A stretch of DNA of 6,089 nucleotides from Paracoccaceae bacterium (GCA_003545125.1 DQCI01000269.1:15689-21777), one strand, 5' to 3'; numbered from the stretch's first letter, positions 1-6,059 are shown. Numbers and translations: made by a program. The notes: generated from the sequence alone by a model not told the origin.

Positions 1-24
1 GTCTTTGGCCTCGTCTTTGGCCTG
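1..24 (+). repeat. Two-copy 12-bp tandem repeat in the signal peptide (VFGL x2)
   Basis: Bases 1-12 and 13-24 are identical except for the last base (gtctttggcctc, then gtctttggcctg). Each copy encodes Val-Phe-Gly-Leu. The unit is a multiple of three, so gain or loss of a copy would only change the length of the hydrophobic core. More copies could lie upstream, outside the window. Confidence 0.7.
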
Positions 25-51
25 ATTGTCGCGGCCCCCGGCGCGCGCGCG
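1..51 (+). other. 3' part of the channel's signal peptide, with cleavage site
   Basis: In the channel's frame these codons read as a hydrophobic run (VFGLVFGLIVAAPG) ending in ARA, followed by the polar QDSTDT. That is the h-region plus the -3/-1 small-residue pattern for signal peptidase I, with cleavage expected after base 51. The positively charged n-region and start codon are off the window. This fits DUF3772-type MscS proteins, which export an N-terminal domain. Confidence 0.75.
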
Positions 52-2535
52 CAGGACAGCACCGACACGGCGGAGACCTCGGCGAGCGCCGGCACAGTCG
101 ATGTTCCGACGACCGCCGAGAAGGTCGCCGGGGACCTGATGGCGGGCTGGGGCGACATCGACTACGAGGCCTGGGACAGCTTCGCGACCCGGGTCGAGGC
201 GGCGCTGGAAAGCGGGCGGGTGTCGGACAGTGTCCTCGGCGATCTGCGCCGCGCCCTCGTCGAGTGGCGCGCAACCTTTGCCGAGGCGAAGGACGGCAGT
301 TCGGTGCGGATCGAGGCGCTGCGCGCGCAGCTGAAGGTGCTCGGAGACGCGCCCGCCGACAGCGCCGAAGACCTGCCCGGAACGGCGGCGCAGCGCGTGG
401 CGCTCGAAACCGAGCTAGACGCATTGCTGACACCGGTGGTCCGGGCCGGTCTCGCCCATACCCGTGCCGAAACGCTGGTCAACATGCTCGACCAGAGCCT
501 GCGCTCGCGGCAGGTCAAAGACGTCAATCAGCGCGGGCCGAGCCCCTTCGCTTTCGGTGCCTGGTTGCCGGCACTGGAAGCGTTCAACCGCACCTTCCGG
601 CTCGCCTGGTCGGCTGCGATCTCCTCCTGGTCCAACGCGACCCAGCGCGCCACGCTGGTCGCAGAGCTGCCCCTGACCTTGCCCCTTGGCCTGGTAGGGC
701 TGGTGCTGCTCTTGTTCGGGTGGCGGACAGTGCGCCGGATCGGTGAGCGGATGAGGGACGGCAAATCGCCACCGGTACGGGGCGCCTGGGGTTTCGTCAT
801 CTCGGCGCTGCAGGTCTGGGTGCCGAGTTTCGGCGCGCTCCTGCTCGGCGCCGCCGTGGCCAATGCCTTCGTGCTCGACTCGCGCGGCGAGCAGATGGTC
901 TCGGCCTTCGTCGGCATCGTGGTTGTGCAGTTCATCGCCCGCTGGCTCGGCAACCGGGTCTTCGGTATTCCCGGCGCCAGCTGGCGCGTGCTCGACCTTC
1001 CCGCGGCCAGGGTCCGCTTCGGCCACGCGATGGCGGCATTGTTGGGGGTGCTGATCGGCCTGCAGATCCTGCTCGATGATCTCGGCCGGATCGACGCCTA
1101 TTCCGACGCGACACTCGCGGTACTCGATTTTCCCCTGATCGTGGTGAGCAGCGCGGTGCTCTGGCGGCTCGGGCGGTTGATGCGGCGCTACCGCGGCGAC
1201 GGGGCCGCCGTGGCCGAAGAAGAAGACAGGCCGACCAGTTTCTACAACAGCACCGTTCGCGTGCTCGGCGCTCTGCTCACCCTCGTTGCCATCGCCGCGC
1301 CTTTGGCCGCCGCGCTCGGCTACCGCAATCTGGCGGTCTTTGCCCTGTTCCCGTCGATTTATACGCTGGCGTTGATCGCGGTTGTCATGATCCTGCACCA
1401 TTTCATCATCGACATCTTCGCCCTTGTCGCACGGCGTGAGCGCGCGGAGGCGACGCAATCGCTGGTGCCGGTGCTGATCAGCGTCGGCGTTGCGATTGCC
1501 ACGATGCCGCTCCTGCCGCTGATCTGGGGCTACCGGGTCAGCGACCTCACCGAGTTCTGGGACAAGGTCTGGTCCGGTATCACCCTGGGCGAGGCGGTGA
1601 TTACGCCGACCACCGTGCTGACCGTCGCCGTTGTGTTCGGCATCGGCTATGCGGCGACGCGGCTGGTGCAGGGGATGCTGGGCTCGACCATCCTGCCCAA
1701 GACCGGGATGGAGCAAGGCGGCCAGGTCGCGCTGACCTCCGGCGTCGGCTATGTCGGCATCTTCCTCGCGGCGGTCGCGGCGGTGACGGCGGCCGGGATC
1801 AATCTCTCCTCGCTCGCCATCGTCGCTGGGGCGCTCTCGGTCGGCATCGGTTTCGGCTTGCAGACCATCGTGTCCAATTTCGTCTCCGGTGTCATCCTCC
1901 TGGTCGAGCGGCCGATCGGCAAGGGCGACTGGATCGAGGTTGGCACCACCATGGGCACGGTCAAAGACATCTCGGTACGCTCGACGACGATCGAGACCTT
2001 CGACCGCACTGACGTGATCGTACCGAACTCGGATCTGATCTCGGGCATCGTGACCAACTACACTCGCGGCAACCTGCTCGGCCGGGTGATCGTGCCGGTG
2101 GGCGTGGCCTATGGCACCGACACCAGGTGGGTCGCAAAGGTTCTTTACGAGATCGCCGAGGCGCACCCGCTGGTTACGGTCAATCCGGCGCCGAAGGTGG
2201 TGTTCCAGGGCTTTGGCGCCGACAGTCTCGATTTCGAAGTCCGGGTGATCCTGCGCGACGTGAACTTCATGCTCGACGTGCGTACGGAGCTGAACCACGA
2301 GATCGCCCGGCGGTTCGCCGACGAGGGCATCGAGATCCCGTTCGCGCAGCGCGACATCTGGTTGCGCAACCCGGAAGCGTTGAATGGCGCCGGGGCGCCG
2401 GTCGGCCAATCCGGCGCGCAACCGGCGTCCAGTGCGGCAGAGGGAGGCGCCGAGGCGCGCCGCAGGGTCGAACCGGAGGACCTCCCCGAGACCCAGAGCC
2501 ACGGCAATGGACTGGAGGAGGACACCGATGACTGA
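1..2535 (+). CDS. MscS-family mechanosensitive ion channel with N-terminal DUF3772-type domain (5'-truncated by window edge)
   Basis: This is an inner-membrane, tension-gated channel that would release solutes on osmotic downshock. The frame is open from base 1, so the true start lies upstream. The first 17 codons are the hydrophobic end of a signal peptide finishing in an Ala-Arg-Ala cleavage site (bases 43-51), so the ATG at 139 is internal. Numbering from the first codon, 844 residues are visible. Residues about 18-215 are a helical, presumably periplasmic region ending in the RGPSPF motif (178-183) typical of DUF3772. About eleven hydrophobic segments then lie between bases 655 and 1905. 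The last is the MscS pore helix, with GIGFGLQ (615-621) and SNF (625-627), followed by ERPIGKGDW and the cytosolic beta and alpha/beta domain containing VPNSD (674-678). The tail from about 785 is acidic, proline-rich and probably disordered. The stop overlaps the next gene. The channel family is clear; ion selectivity and tension threshold cannot be read. Confidence 0.93.
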   Translation, partial: VFGLVFGLIVAAPGARAQDSTDTAETSASAGTVDVPTTAEKVAGDLMAGWGDIDYEAWDSFATRVEAALESGRVSDSVLGDLRRALVEWRATFAEAKDGSSVRIEALRAQLKVLGDAPADSAEDLPGTAAQRVALETELDALLTPVVRAGLAHTRAETLVNMLDQSLRSRQVKDVNQRGPSPFAFGAWLPALEAFNRTFRLAWSAAISSWSNATQRATLVAELPLTLPLGLVGLVLLLFGWRTVRRIGERMRDGKSPPVRGAWGFVISALQVWVPSFGALLLGAAVANAFVLDSRGEQMVSAFVGIVVVQFIARWLGNRVFGIPGASWRVLDLPAARVRFGHAMAALLGVLIGLQILLDDLGRIDAYSDATLAVLDFPLIVVSSAVLWRLGRLMRRYRGDGAAVAEEEDRPTSFYNSTVRVLGALLTLVAIAAPLAAALGYRNLAVFALFPSIYTLALIAVVMILHHFIIDIFALVARRERAEATQSLVPVLISVGVAIATMPLLPLIWGYRVSDLTEFWDKVWSGITLGEAVITPTTVLTVAVVFGIGYAATRLVQGMLGSTILPKTGMEQGGQVALTSGVGYVGIFLAAVAAVTAAGINLSSLAIVAGALSVGIGFGLQTIVSNFVSGVILLVERPIGKGDWIEVGTTMGTVKDISVRSTTIETFDRTDVIVPNSDLISGIVTNYTRGNLLGRVIVPVGVAYGTDTRWVAKVLYEIAEAHPLVTVNPAPKVVFQGFGADSLDFEVRVILRDVNFMLDVRTELNHEIARRFADEGIEIPFAQRDIWLRNPEALNGAGAPVGQSGAQPASSAAEGGAEARRRVEPEDLPETQSHGNGLEEDTDD
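2514..2518 (+). promoter_or_regulatory. Ribosome binding site that sets the AlaX start
   Basis: GGAGG lies inside the end of the channel gene, 9 bases before the ATG at 2528. It decides between three in-frame ATGs (2384, 2507, 2528) in favour of 2528: the ATG at 2507 precedes it, and 2384 would add 48 arginine-rich residues that are a shadow of the channel's tail. A ribosome finishing the channel at 2535 would be directly over this start. Confidence 0.75.
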
Positions 2536-3250
2536 ACCGCTGTTCCGCGACGATGCCTATACGCGGGAGGCCCCCGGTCGGGTGACTGCGCTGACCGACC
2601 GCGGCGGCGTCGTGCTCGACGCCAGCCTGTTCTATCCCACCGGCGGCGGCCAGCCCGGCGACAGCGGTGTATTGCGCTGGGCCGGCGGCGAGATGGCGGT
2701 GGCGACCTGTGTGAAAGGCGACGCCGACGAGATCGTGCTTGTGCCCGCCGCGGGCGCGGCCCTGCCTCCGGTCGGGACGGCTGTCGAGCAAGTGCTCGAC
2801 TGGGACCGCCGCCACCGGCTGATGCGGATGCACACGGCCCTGCACCTGCTGTCGGTAGTGCTGCCTTTTGCGGTCACCGGTGGCGCGGTGGGGGAGGAGA
2901 AGGGTCGGCTTGATTTTGCGATGGAGCAACCGCCCGAGGACAAGGCGGCACTCGAGGCGGCGCTGAACGCGCTGATCGCACGCGATCTCGGTGTGACAGT
3001 CGACTGGATCACCGACGATGAGCTCGCCGCCAACCCCGGGCTGGTCAAGACAATGTCGGTCCAGCCGCCGAAAGGGGCGGGACGGGTCCGGCTCATCCGG
3101 ATTGGCACCGAAGACGACCAGGTGGATCTGCAACCCTGCGGCGGCACCCATGTGGCGCGCACCGGCGAGATCGGCCCGGTGCGGCTCGGAAAGGTCGAGA
3201 AGAAGGGCAAGCTGAACCGGCGGGTCAACATCCATCTCGTCGAGGCATAG
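2528..3250 (+). CDS. Alanyl-tRNA editing protein, AlaX type (trans-editing Ser/Gly-tRNA-Ala hydrolase)
   Basis: This cytosolic enzyme is predicted to deacylate tRNA-Ala wrongly charged with serine (or glycine), backing up AlaRS proofreading. The 240-residue protein is all editing domain, with no aminoacylation or C-Ala part. A glycine-rich YPTGGGQPGDSG stretch (36-47) marks the N-terminal beta-barrel part, as in AlaRS editing domains and the medium-length AlaX class. The zinc ligands are complete: HTALH gives His102 and His106, and CGGTH gives Cys204 and His208. These HxxxH and CxxxH motifs are diagnostic, so the enzyme should be active. The gene overlaps the channel stop by 8 bases and has a strong SD, suggesting translational coupling. 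The functional link between channel and editor is not obvious, and the pairing may only reflect compact gene packing. Family confidence is high; the Ser versus Gly preference is inferred from class. Confidence 0.93.
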   Translation: MTEPLFRDDAYTREAPGRVTALTDRGGVVLDASLFYPTGGGQPGDSGVLRWAGGEMAVATCVKGDADEIVLVPAAGAALPPVGTAVEQVLDWDRRHRLMRMHTALHLLSVVLPFAVTGGAVGEEKGRLDFAMEQPPEDKAALEAALNALIARDLGVTVDWITDDELAANPGLVKTMSVQPPKGAGRVRLIRIGTEDDQVDLQPCGGTHVARTGEIGPVRLGKVEKKGKLNRRVNIHLVEA

Positions 3251-3316
3251 ATCCGTCCAAACGGCTCGGAAACGTGGTATCCTGAGGGGGTATTTCAAAC
3301 CTCCATCGGATTTCTC
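3251..3316 (+). other. Short intergenic gap; possible weak promoter, no clear terminator
   Basis: This 66-base gap is less GC-rich than its flanks. It has a 4-bp hairpin (CCGT at 3253-3256 with ACGG at 3261-3264, loop CCAA) without a following T-run, so it is not a convincing terminator. TATCCT at 3278-3283 matches a sigma-70 -10 box at four of six positions, but no good -35 box sits 16-18 bases upstream. Readthrough from the AlaX gene is as likely as a new start here. Confidence 0.25.
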
Positions 3317-4162
3317 ATGACCGCATTCAACCGCACCACCGCCCGCTTCGCCGTCTGGAACCTCGCCGCCAACGATTGCTTCCCTGGCGGCGATTGCCAG
3401 GGGATCCTGCCCGACACACGTCAGGCCTGGCACCAGGTGCTCGGCCTGGCACTGCTCGACGCCGAGTTCGTTACCCTGGTGGAAGTCTTCCCCGAGAGCC
3501 ACATCCACTGGCTCGCCGAAAAGCTCGCCGAGAAGGGGCTCGCGTACACGGTGACGATGCTGGCGCAGCCCGAGAGCCATCTCGACATCGGCTTCCTGCA
3601 CAAACCCGGTGTCGAGGTGTCGAACCCGCGGCTGGTGCCTGGTTCGCAGGGCCTTTACCGGGGCGGACGCCAGGCGGTCGCGGTCGACGTGCGCATCGGC
3701 CGGCGGTTCAAGGCGGTGGTGATCGGTGTGCACCTCAAATCGGGGCGCGACGCGGACGACCAGGCCAAGCGCGACAGCCAGGCGCGGGTGATCGGCGACT
3801 GGATCACGGTCTTGCACGAGACGCCTGGCTACAAACAGCACGCGATCCTCTTGATGGGAGATTTCAACATGATCCCCGGGCAGGACGTGAGCAATTTCCA
3901 CCACCTCGGCGGCGCCGACGTAATGGATTTCGTCTCATCCTGGGACTTGCAGGAGCGTTATTCCCACATCCTCGAAAGTGGGCGGGCCAACCTGCTCGAC
4001 GGGTTCGCGGTAAGCCGGCGATACTCGACCCGCTACATCCGCGGCAGCCTCAAGCTGTTCCCGATGCACTGGGCGTTGACCGACACCGGCATGGGCCGCG
4101 AGAAATTCCGCGCTCAGGTGTCGGACCACCTTCCGTTCACCGCCTCGTTCCGGGTATTCTGA
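3317..4162 (+). CDS. Endonuclease/exonuclease/phosphatase-family hydrolase, cytosolic
   Basis: This 281-residue protein has the DNase I-like fold that cleaves phosphodiester or phosphomonoester bonds using Mg2+. The active-site landmarks appear in the usual order: Asn15 in VWNL, Glu56 in LVEV (metal ligand), His139 in GVHLKSG, Asp182 and Asn184 in MGDFN, and the Asp270-His271 catalytic pair in SDHLP. All are present, so it should be active. There is no signal peptide or membrane segment, so a cytosolic location is expected. The fold is shared by nucleases, sphingomyelinases, inositol phosphatases and others, and nothing here fixes the substrate. The WNL motif sits at residue 14, so the start cannot lie much further downstream. 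ATG 3317 is the only reasonable start, though it has just a weak GGA (3308-3310) as ribosome-binding site. The methyltransferase gene follows 22 bases later, making co-transcription likely. Confidence 0.85.
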   Translation: MTAFNRTTARFAVWNLAANDCFPGGDCQGILPDTRQAWHQVLGLALLDAEFVTLVEVFPESHIHWLAEKLAEKGLAYTVTMLAQPESHLDIGFLHKPGVEVSNPRLVPGSQGLYRGGRQAVAVDVRIGRRFKAVVIGVHLKSGRDADDQAKRDSQARVIGDWITVLHETPGYKQHAILLMGDFNMIPGQDVSNFHHLGGADVMDFVSSWDLQERYSHILESGRANLLDGFAVSRRYSTRYIRGSLKLFPMHWALTDTGMGREKFRAQVSDHLPFTASFRVF

Positions 4163-4173
4163 CCCGATCCGCG

Positions 4174-4179
4174 GGGAGG
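4174..4179 (+). promoter_or_regulatory. Ribosome binding site of the methyltransferase gene
   Basis: GGGAGG ends 5 bases before the ATG at 4185, in the 22-base gap after the hydrolase stop. It fixes the start upstream of the PEDW repeat, so the repeat is translated. The in-frame GTG at 4200-4202 has no comparable site. Confidence 0.7.
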
Positions 4180-4184
4180 CCAGC

Positions 4185-5072
4185 ATGGATAACGACAGAG
4201 TGCCGGAAACCGGGTTGCCCGAGGACTGGCCCGAGGACTGGCCTGAGGACTGGCGCATAGCGAACCGGGCGACCTGGGACGAACGTGTCGGCATCCATCT
4301 CGAAGCGGCGGCCTACGACCTGACGCCGCTGCGCGAGGGCAGGGCGGTGCTGCACCCGATCGAGGAGGGCGAGATCGGCGATGTCGCGGGTCTCAAGATC
4401 GCCCATCTGCAATGCCATTTCGGCCGCGACAGCCTGACGCTCGCCCAGAAGGGCGCCCAGGTGGTCGGGCTCGACTTCTCCGGCGCGGCGATCGCGACGG
4501 CCCGGCGGCTGGCCGACGAGTTGGGCCTCGCCGAGCGCGCGCGGTTCGTCGAGGCCGATCTCTACGACGCCCCCACGGCGCTCGCGGACGGAGCGCCGTT
4601 CGACCGGGTATTCGTCACCTGGGGTGCGATCGGCTGGTTGCCGGATCTCGCAGGCTGGGCACGGGTCGTGGCGGCGCTTCTGGCACCGGGCGGCGCGCTC
4701 TACCTCGCCGAGGGGCACCCGTTCGCGCTGGTGTTCGACACCGAGGAGGCGGGCGGCGACGTCGAGGGGCGGCCCAACTGGTACGTGCCCTATCTCGACT
4801 ACGGGCTCATGAAAGAGGACGCGCCGTCGGACTATACCGGCGATTTCCCGGCATTGAGCGCGGGGCACGAATACTGGTGGGATCATCAACTGGGCGACAT
4901 TCTCACCGCGCTGGCCGGAGCCGGGCTGCGGCTCGACTGGTTGCATGAGCACGACACGGTGCCCTGGCCGATGTATTCCATGCTGACGCCGGCACCCGGC
5001 GGCATGTACCGCTGGCCCGACAAACGCTGGCTGCCGCTGGCCTTCTCGCTGTCTGCCACGAAACCGGCCTGA
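4185..5072 (+). CDS. Class I SAM-dependent methyltransferase, substrate unknown
   Basis: This 295-residue soluble protein carries a Rossmann-type methyltransferase domain. Motif I is HLQCHFGRDSL (74-84), in the LQCHFG variant seen in one subfamily rather than the usual GxGxG. The acidic ribose-binding residue is in GLDFS (95-99). ADLYD (124-128) should contact adenine, FDRVFVTWGAIGWLPDL (139-155) is motif IV, and LAPGGALYLAEGHP (166-179) is the motif VI strand region. The C-terminal 110 residues are rich in Trp, Tyr and His (for example EYWWDH 229-234 and WPMYSML 261-267), as expected for a substrate-binding cap. Such proteins are often annotated only as methyltransferases, and I cannot name the acceptor. 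The N-terminus is odd: three copies of PEDW (12-23) precede the RIANRATWDERV segment where I expect the conserved part to begin. The gene likely shares a transcript with the upstream hydrolase. Confidence 0.88.
   Translation: MDNDRVPETGLPEDWPEDWPEDWRIANRATWDERVGIHLEAAAYDLTPLREGRAVLHPIEEGEIGDVAGLKIAHLQCHFGRDSLTLAQKGAQVVGLDFSGAAIATARRLADELGLAERARFVEADLYDAPTALADGAPFDRVFVTWGAIGWLPDLAGWARVVAALLAPGGALYLAEGHPFALVFDTEEAGGDVEGRPNWYVPYLDYGLMKEDAPSDYTGDFPALSAGHEYWWDHQLGDILTALAGAGLRLDWLHEHDTVPWPMYSMLTPAPGGMYRWPDKRWLPLAFSLSATKPA
4218..4253 (+). repeat. Three-copy 12-bp in-frame tandem repeat (PEDW x3)
   Basis: The unit cccgaggactgg occurs at 4218-4229 and 4230-4241, then with one silent change (cctgaggactgg) at 4242-4253. 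Each copy encodes Pro-Glu-Asp-Trp (residues 12-15, 16-19, 20-23). The near identity at DNA level points to recent expansion by replication slippage rather than selection on the protein alone. Copy changes preserve the frame and add or remove four residues before the catalytic domain. Confidence 0.9.
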
Positions 5073-5082
5073 GGCCGTCCCG

Positions 5083-5102
5083 GCCAAGGGTCCGGCCTTG
5101 GT
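5083..5102 (+). terminator. Possible weak terminator after the methyltransferase gene
   Basis: CCAAGG (5084-5089) pairs perfectly with CCTTGG (5096-5101) around a six-base loop, extended by a G-U pair (5083/5102). It begins 11 bases after the stop. Only a short TTT (5105-5107) follows, so intrinsic termination would be inefficient. The right arm also overlaps the candidate -35 box of the next gene. Confidence 0.35.
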
Positions 5103-5126
5103 GGTTTCGCAAAAATGGCGTAATTT
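5098..5126 (+). promoter_or_regulatory. Candidate promoter for the secreted peptidoglycan-binding-like gene
   Basis: TTGGTG (5098-5103) and TAATTT (5121-5126) are separated by 17 bases. Each matches three of six positions of the sigma-70 consensus, so this is a weak call. It is supported by position: this is the only A/T-rich patch in the 252-base gap and it lies just after the preceding gene. A start near 5133 would give a leader of about 190 bases containing the structured region. Confidence 0.3.
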
Positions 5127-5151
5127 CAACAGCCCGAGTGCGTAGGCTAAG

Positions 5152-5260
5152 CGCGCGCGGGGCCCACGGCGGGTAGCGGCGCTCGGGCGCGTGGGAGCGC
5201 TGCCCGCATCGCCGCGCCGCGCCGTGCCCGCAAGCCAGCTTGCGCCGGCCCCCGCGCGCG
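5152..5260 (+). ncRNA. Candidate structured leader RNA (three-way junction) or extended DNA inverted repeat
   Basis: This stretch has about 86% G+C by hand count and can fold compactly. P1: 5152-5164 pairs with 5247-5260 (13 pairs, one bulged C at 5249, 11 contiguous). P2: CACGGC 5165-5170 with GCCGTG 5221-5226. P3, enclosed by P2: 5176-5184 with 5195-5203, nine pairs including one G-U. P4: CGCAAG 5229-5234 with CTTGCG 5239-5244 around a CCAG loop. P1, P2 and P4 meet at a junction with only CC linkers (5227-5228 and 5245-5246). I match it to no known RNA family. At this composition chance pairing is easy, so function is inference. Confidence 0.3.
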
Positions 5261-5276
5261 AGGCAGACATCAAGGC

Positions 5277-5304
5277 CCTGTCGGTGCGGCAAGCGCCGGG
5301 CAGG
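5277..5304 (+). promoter_or_regulatory. Hairpin just upstream of a ribosome binding site
   Basis: CCTG (5277-5280) pairs with CAGG (5301-5304). Inside it CGGTGC (5282-5287) pairs with GCGCCG (5293-5298), including one T-G wobble, around the loop GGCAA. The stem ends 9 bases before the GAGG at 5314-5317. It could stabilise the leader's 3' end or influence ribosome access; no partner sequence that would sequester the SD is obvious. Confidence 0.35.
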
Positions 5305-5324
5305 CGGGGCAGAGAGGTAACAGG

Positions 5325-5999
5325 ATGAAATCACGCGTCGTTCAAATTGCAGCCATGCTCGCGGTCCTGGCCGCACCCGCGGTTGCACAGATCGCAGTCA
5401 CCCCGGGCGTGGAGGGCGGCGCGACCGTGCGCGCGACGCCGGCGTTTCCCGGCCCGGCGCCGGCATATGACCCGGAGGTCGAGGTGGCCTTCTGGGAGAC
5501 CGTCAAGGATAGCGGCGACCCGATGCTCTATCTCGCCTATCTCGAGCAATTCCCCGAGGGTGCGTTCCGGGTGATCGCCCGCAACCGCCTCAACGATCTG
5601 TGGGGCAGGGCGACCCGGGCCTTCGCCCTGCTCGAACAGATGGGTGTGTCGCTCGACGACGTGCCGGGAGACCGGGTGCCGCTGATCGCAGCGCCGCCCC
5701 CGGCGCCCGGTCCGGTCGTCGGCCCAGTGGTCGTGGGCCCGCCGATTGTCGTCGCCCCGACGCCAAAGCCGGCGCCGGAAACGGCCAGTTGGCAGCGTGT
5801 TCGCAATGCCCAGAACCAACTCCGCAAGCACGGGTGCTACAAGGGGGCGATTGACGGGGTCTGGGGCGCGGGCTCAAAGGCGGCGATGAGACGGTTCAAT
5901 CGTCGCGCGGGCACCTCGTACGCCGTTTCGGCGCCGAAATCGAAAGCGCTCAAATTCATGCGCGACCTGACAAAATCCGGCGTCCGGATCTGTCGCTGA
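5325..5999 (+). CDS. Secreted protein with Pro/Val-rich linker and C-terminal peptidoglycan-binding-like domain
   Basis: This 224-residue protein is predicted to be exported and to associate with the cell wall. Residues 1-21 are a Sec signal peptide (basic MKSR, hydrophobic core, AVA before Gln22), with no lipobox cysteine. Residues 51-90 hold a short helical motif (AFWETVKDSGDP..YLAYLEQFPEG.....ARNRL) that recurs in alphaproteobacterial caspase-like and Sel1/TPR-like envelope proteins and may be an interaction module. Residues 122-152 are a flexible Pro/Val/Gly linker. Residues 158-222 resemble a peptidoglycan-binding fold, with LRKHGCYKGAIDGVWGAGSKAAMRRF. Cys171 and Cys223, the only two cysteines, could form a periplasmic disulfide tying the C-terminal end to this domain. 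No catalytic residues are visible, so it is probably a binding or scaffold protein. GAGG at 5314-5317, 7 bases before ATG 5325, supports the start. It sits alone between a long leader and a tRNA gene. Confidence 0.82.
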   Translation: MKSRVVQIAAMLAVLAAPAVAQIAVTPGVEGGATVRATPAFPGPAPAYDPEVEVAFWETVKDSGDPMLYLAYLEQFPEGAFRVIARNRLNDLWGRATRAFALLEQMGVSLDDVPGDRVPLIAAPPPAPGPVVGPVVVGPPIVVAPTPKPAPETASWQRVRNAQNQLRKHGCYKGAIDGVWGAGSKAAMRRFNRRAGTSYAVSAPKSKALKFMRDLTKSGVRICR

Positions 6000-6004
6000 C
6001 CGGC

Positions 6005-6026
6005 GGCGCAGCTTTTTTGCCGCGCC
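6005..6026 (+). terminator. Hairpin after the secreted-protein gene, possible terminator
   Basis: GGCGCAGC (6005-6012) pairs with GCCGCGCC (6019-6026) with one A-C mismatch around a loop of six T (6013-6018). It starts 6 bases after the stop. The T-run is in the loop rather than after the stem, so it is not a textbook intrinsic terminator. An alternative weak stem, GCTG (5995-5998, read as g c t g) with CAGC (6009-6012), would place the T-run immediately downstream. Its position between a gene and a tRNA promoter favours a termination role. Confidence 0.4.
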
Positions 6027-6029
6027 CTC

Positions 6030-6059
6030 TTGTCACCCCCGCGCTCGGCGGGATAGATA
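6030..6059 (+). promoter_or_regulatory. Promoter of the tRNA-Ser gene
   Basis: TTGTCA (6030-6035) matches the -35 consensus at five of six positions. TAGATA (6054-6059), 18 bases later, is a plausible -10 box. The tRNA 5' end is 9 bases downstream at 6069, so transcription would start only a few bases before the mature end. The spacer contains an inverted repeat, CCCGC (6038-6042) with GCGGG (6048-6052). Confidence 0.55.

Noticed and set aside
139..141. ATG at 139 as the start of the channel gene
   Set aside because: The frame is open to base 1 and the upstream codons encode a convincing signal peptide end with an ARA cleavage site; starting at 139 would leave the exported N-terminal domain without a signal.
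2475..2485. GGAGG-A-CCTCC perfect dyad inside the channel tail
   Set aside because: Its five-base arms leave a one-base centre, too tight for a hairpin, and it lies in a coding region; no reason to call it an operator.
415..2502. Very long open frame on the minus strand opposite the channel gene
   Set aside because: Its translation is rich in Arg, Asp, His, Gln and Pro with no recognisable domain, as expected opposite a high-GC gene; the plus-strand frame has membrane segments and MscS motifs.
2384..2527. Extended N-terminus for the AlaX gene (ATG at 2384 or 2507)
   Set aside because: The extra residues are arginine/proline-rich shadow sequence of the channel tail; the SD at 2514-2518 and the normal AlaX N-terminus both support 2528.
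2267..3904. 545-codon open frame on the minus strand across three genes
   Set aside because: It spans the end of the channel, all of AlaX and part of the hydrolase, has no motif or plausible fold, and is explained by few stop codons in GC-rich DNA.
4137..5273. Minus-strand open frame over the methyltransferase and the following gap
   Set aside because: The plus strand carries ordered methyltransferase motifs with an SD; the reverse translation is low-complexity Arg/Pro/Ala sequence, including the mirrored repeat.
5131..5304. Structured gap as 6S, SRP (4.5S), RNase P or tmRNA
   Set aside because: It lacks the SRP GGAA-loop region, a 6S-type single long bubble hairpin, RNase P conserved cores and a tmRNA tRNA-like 3' end, and is too short for the last two.
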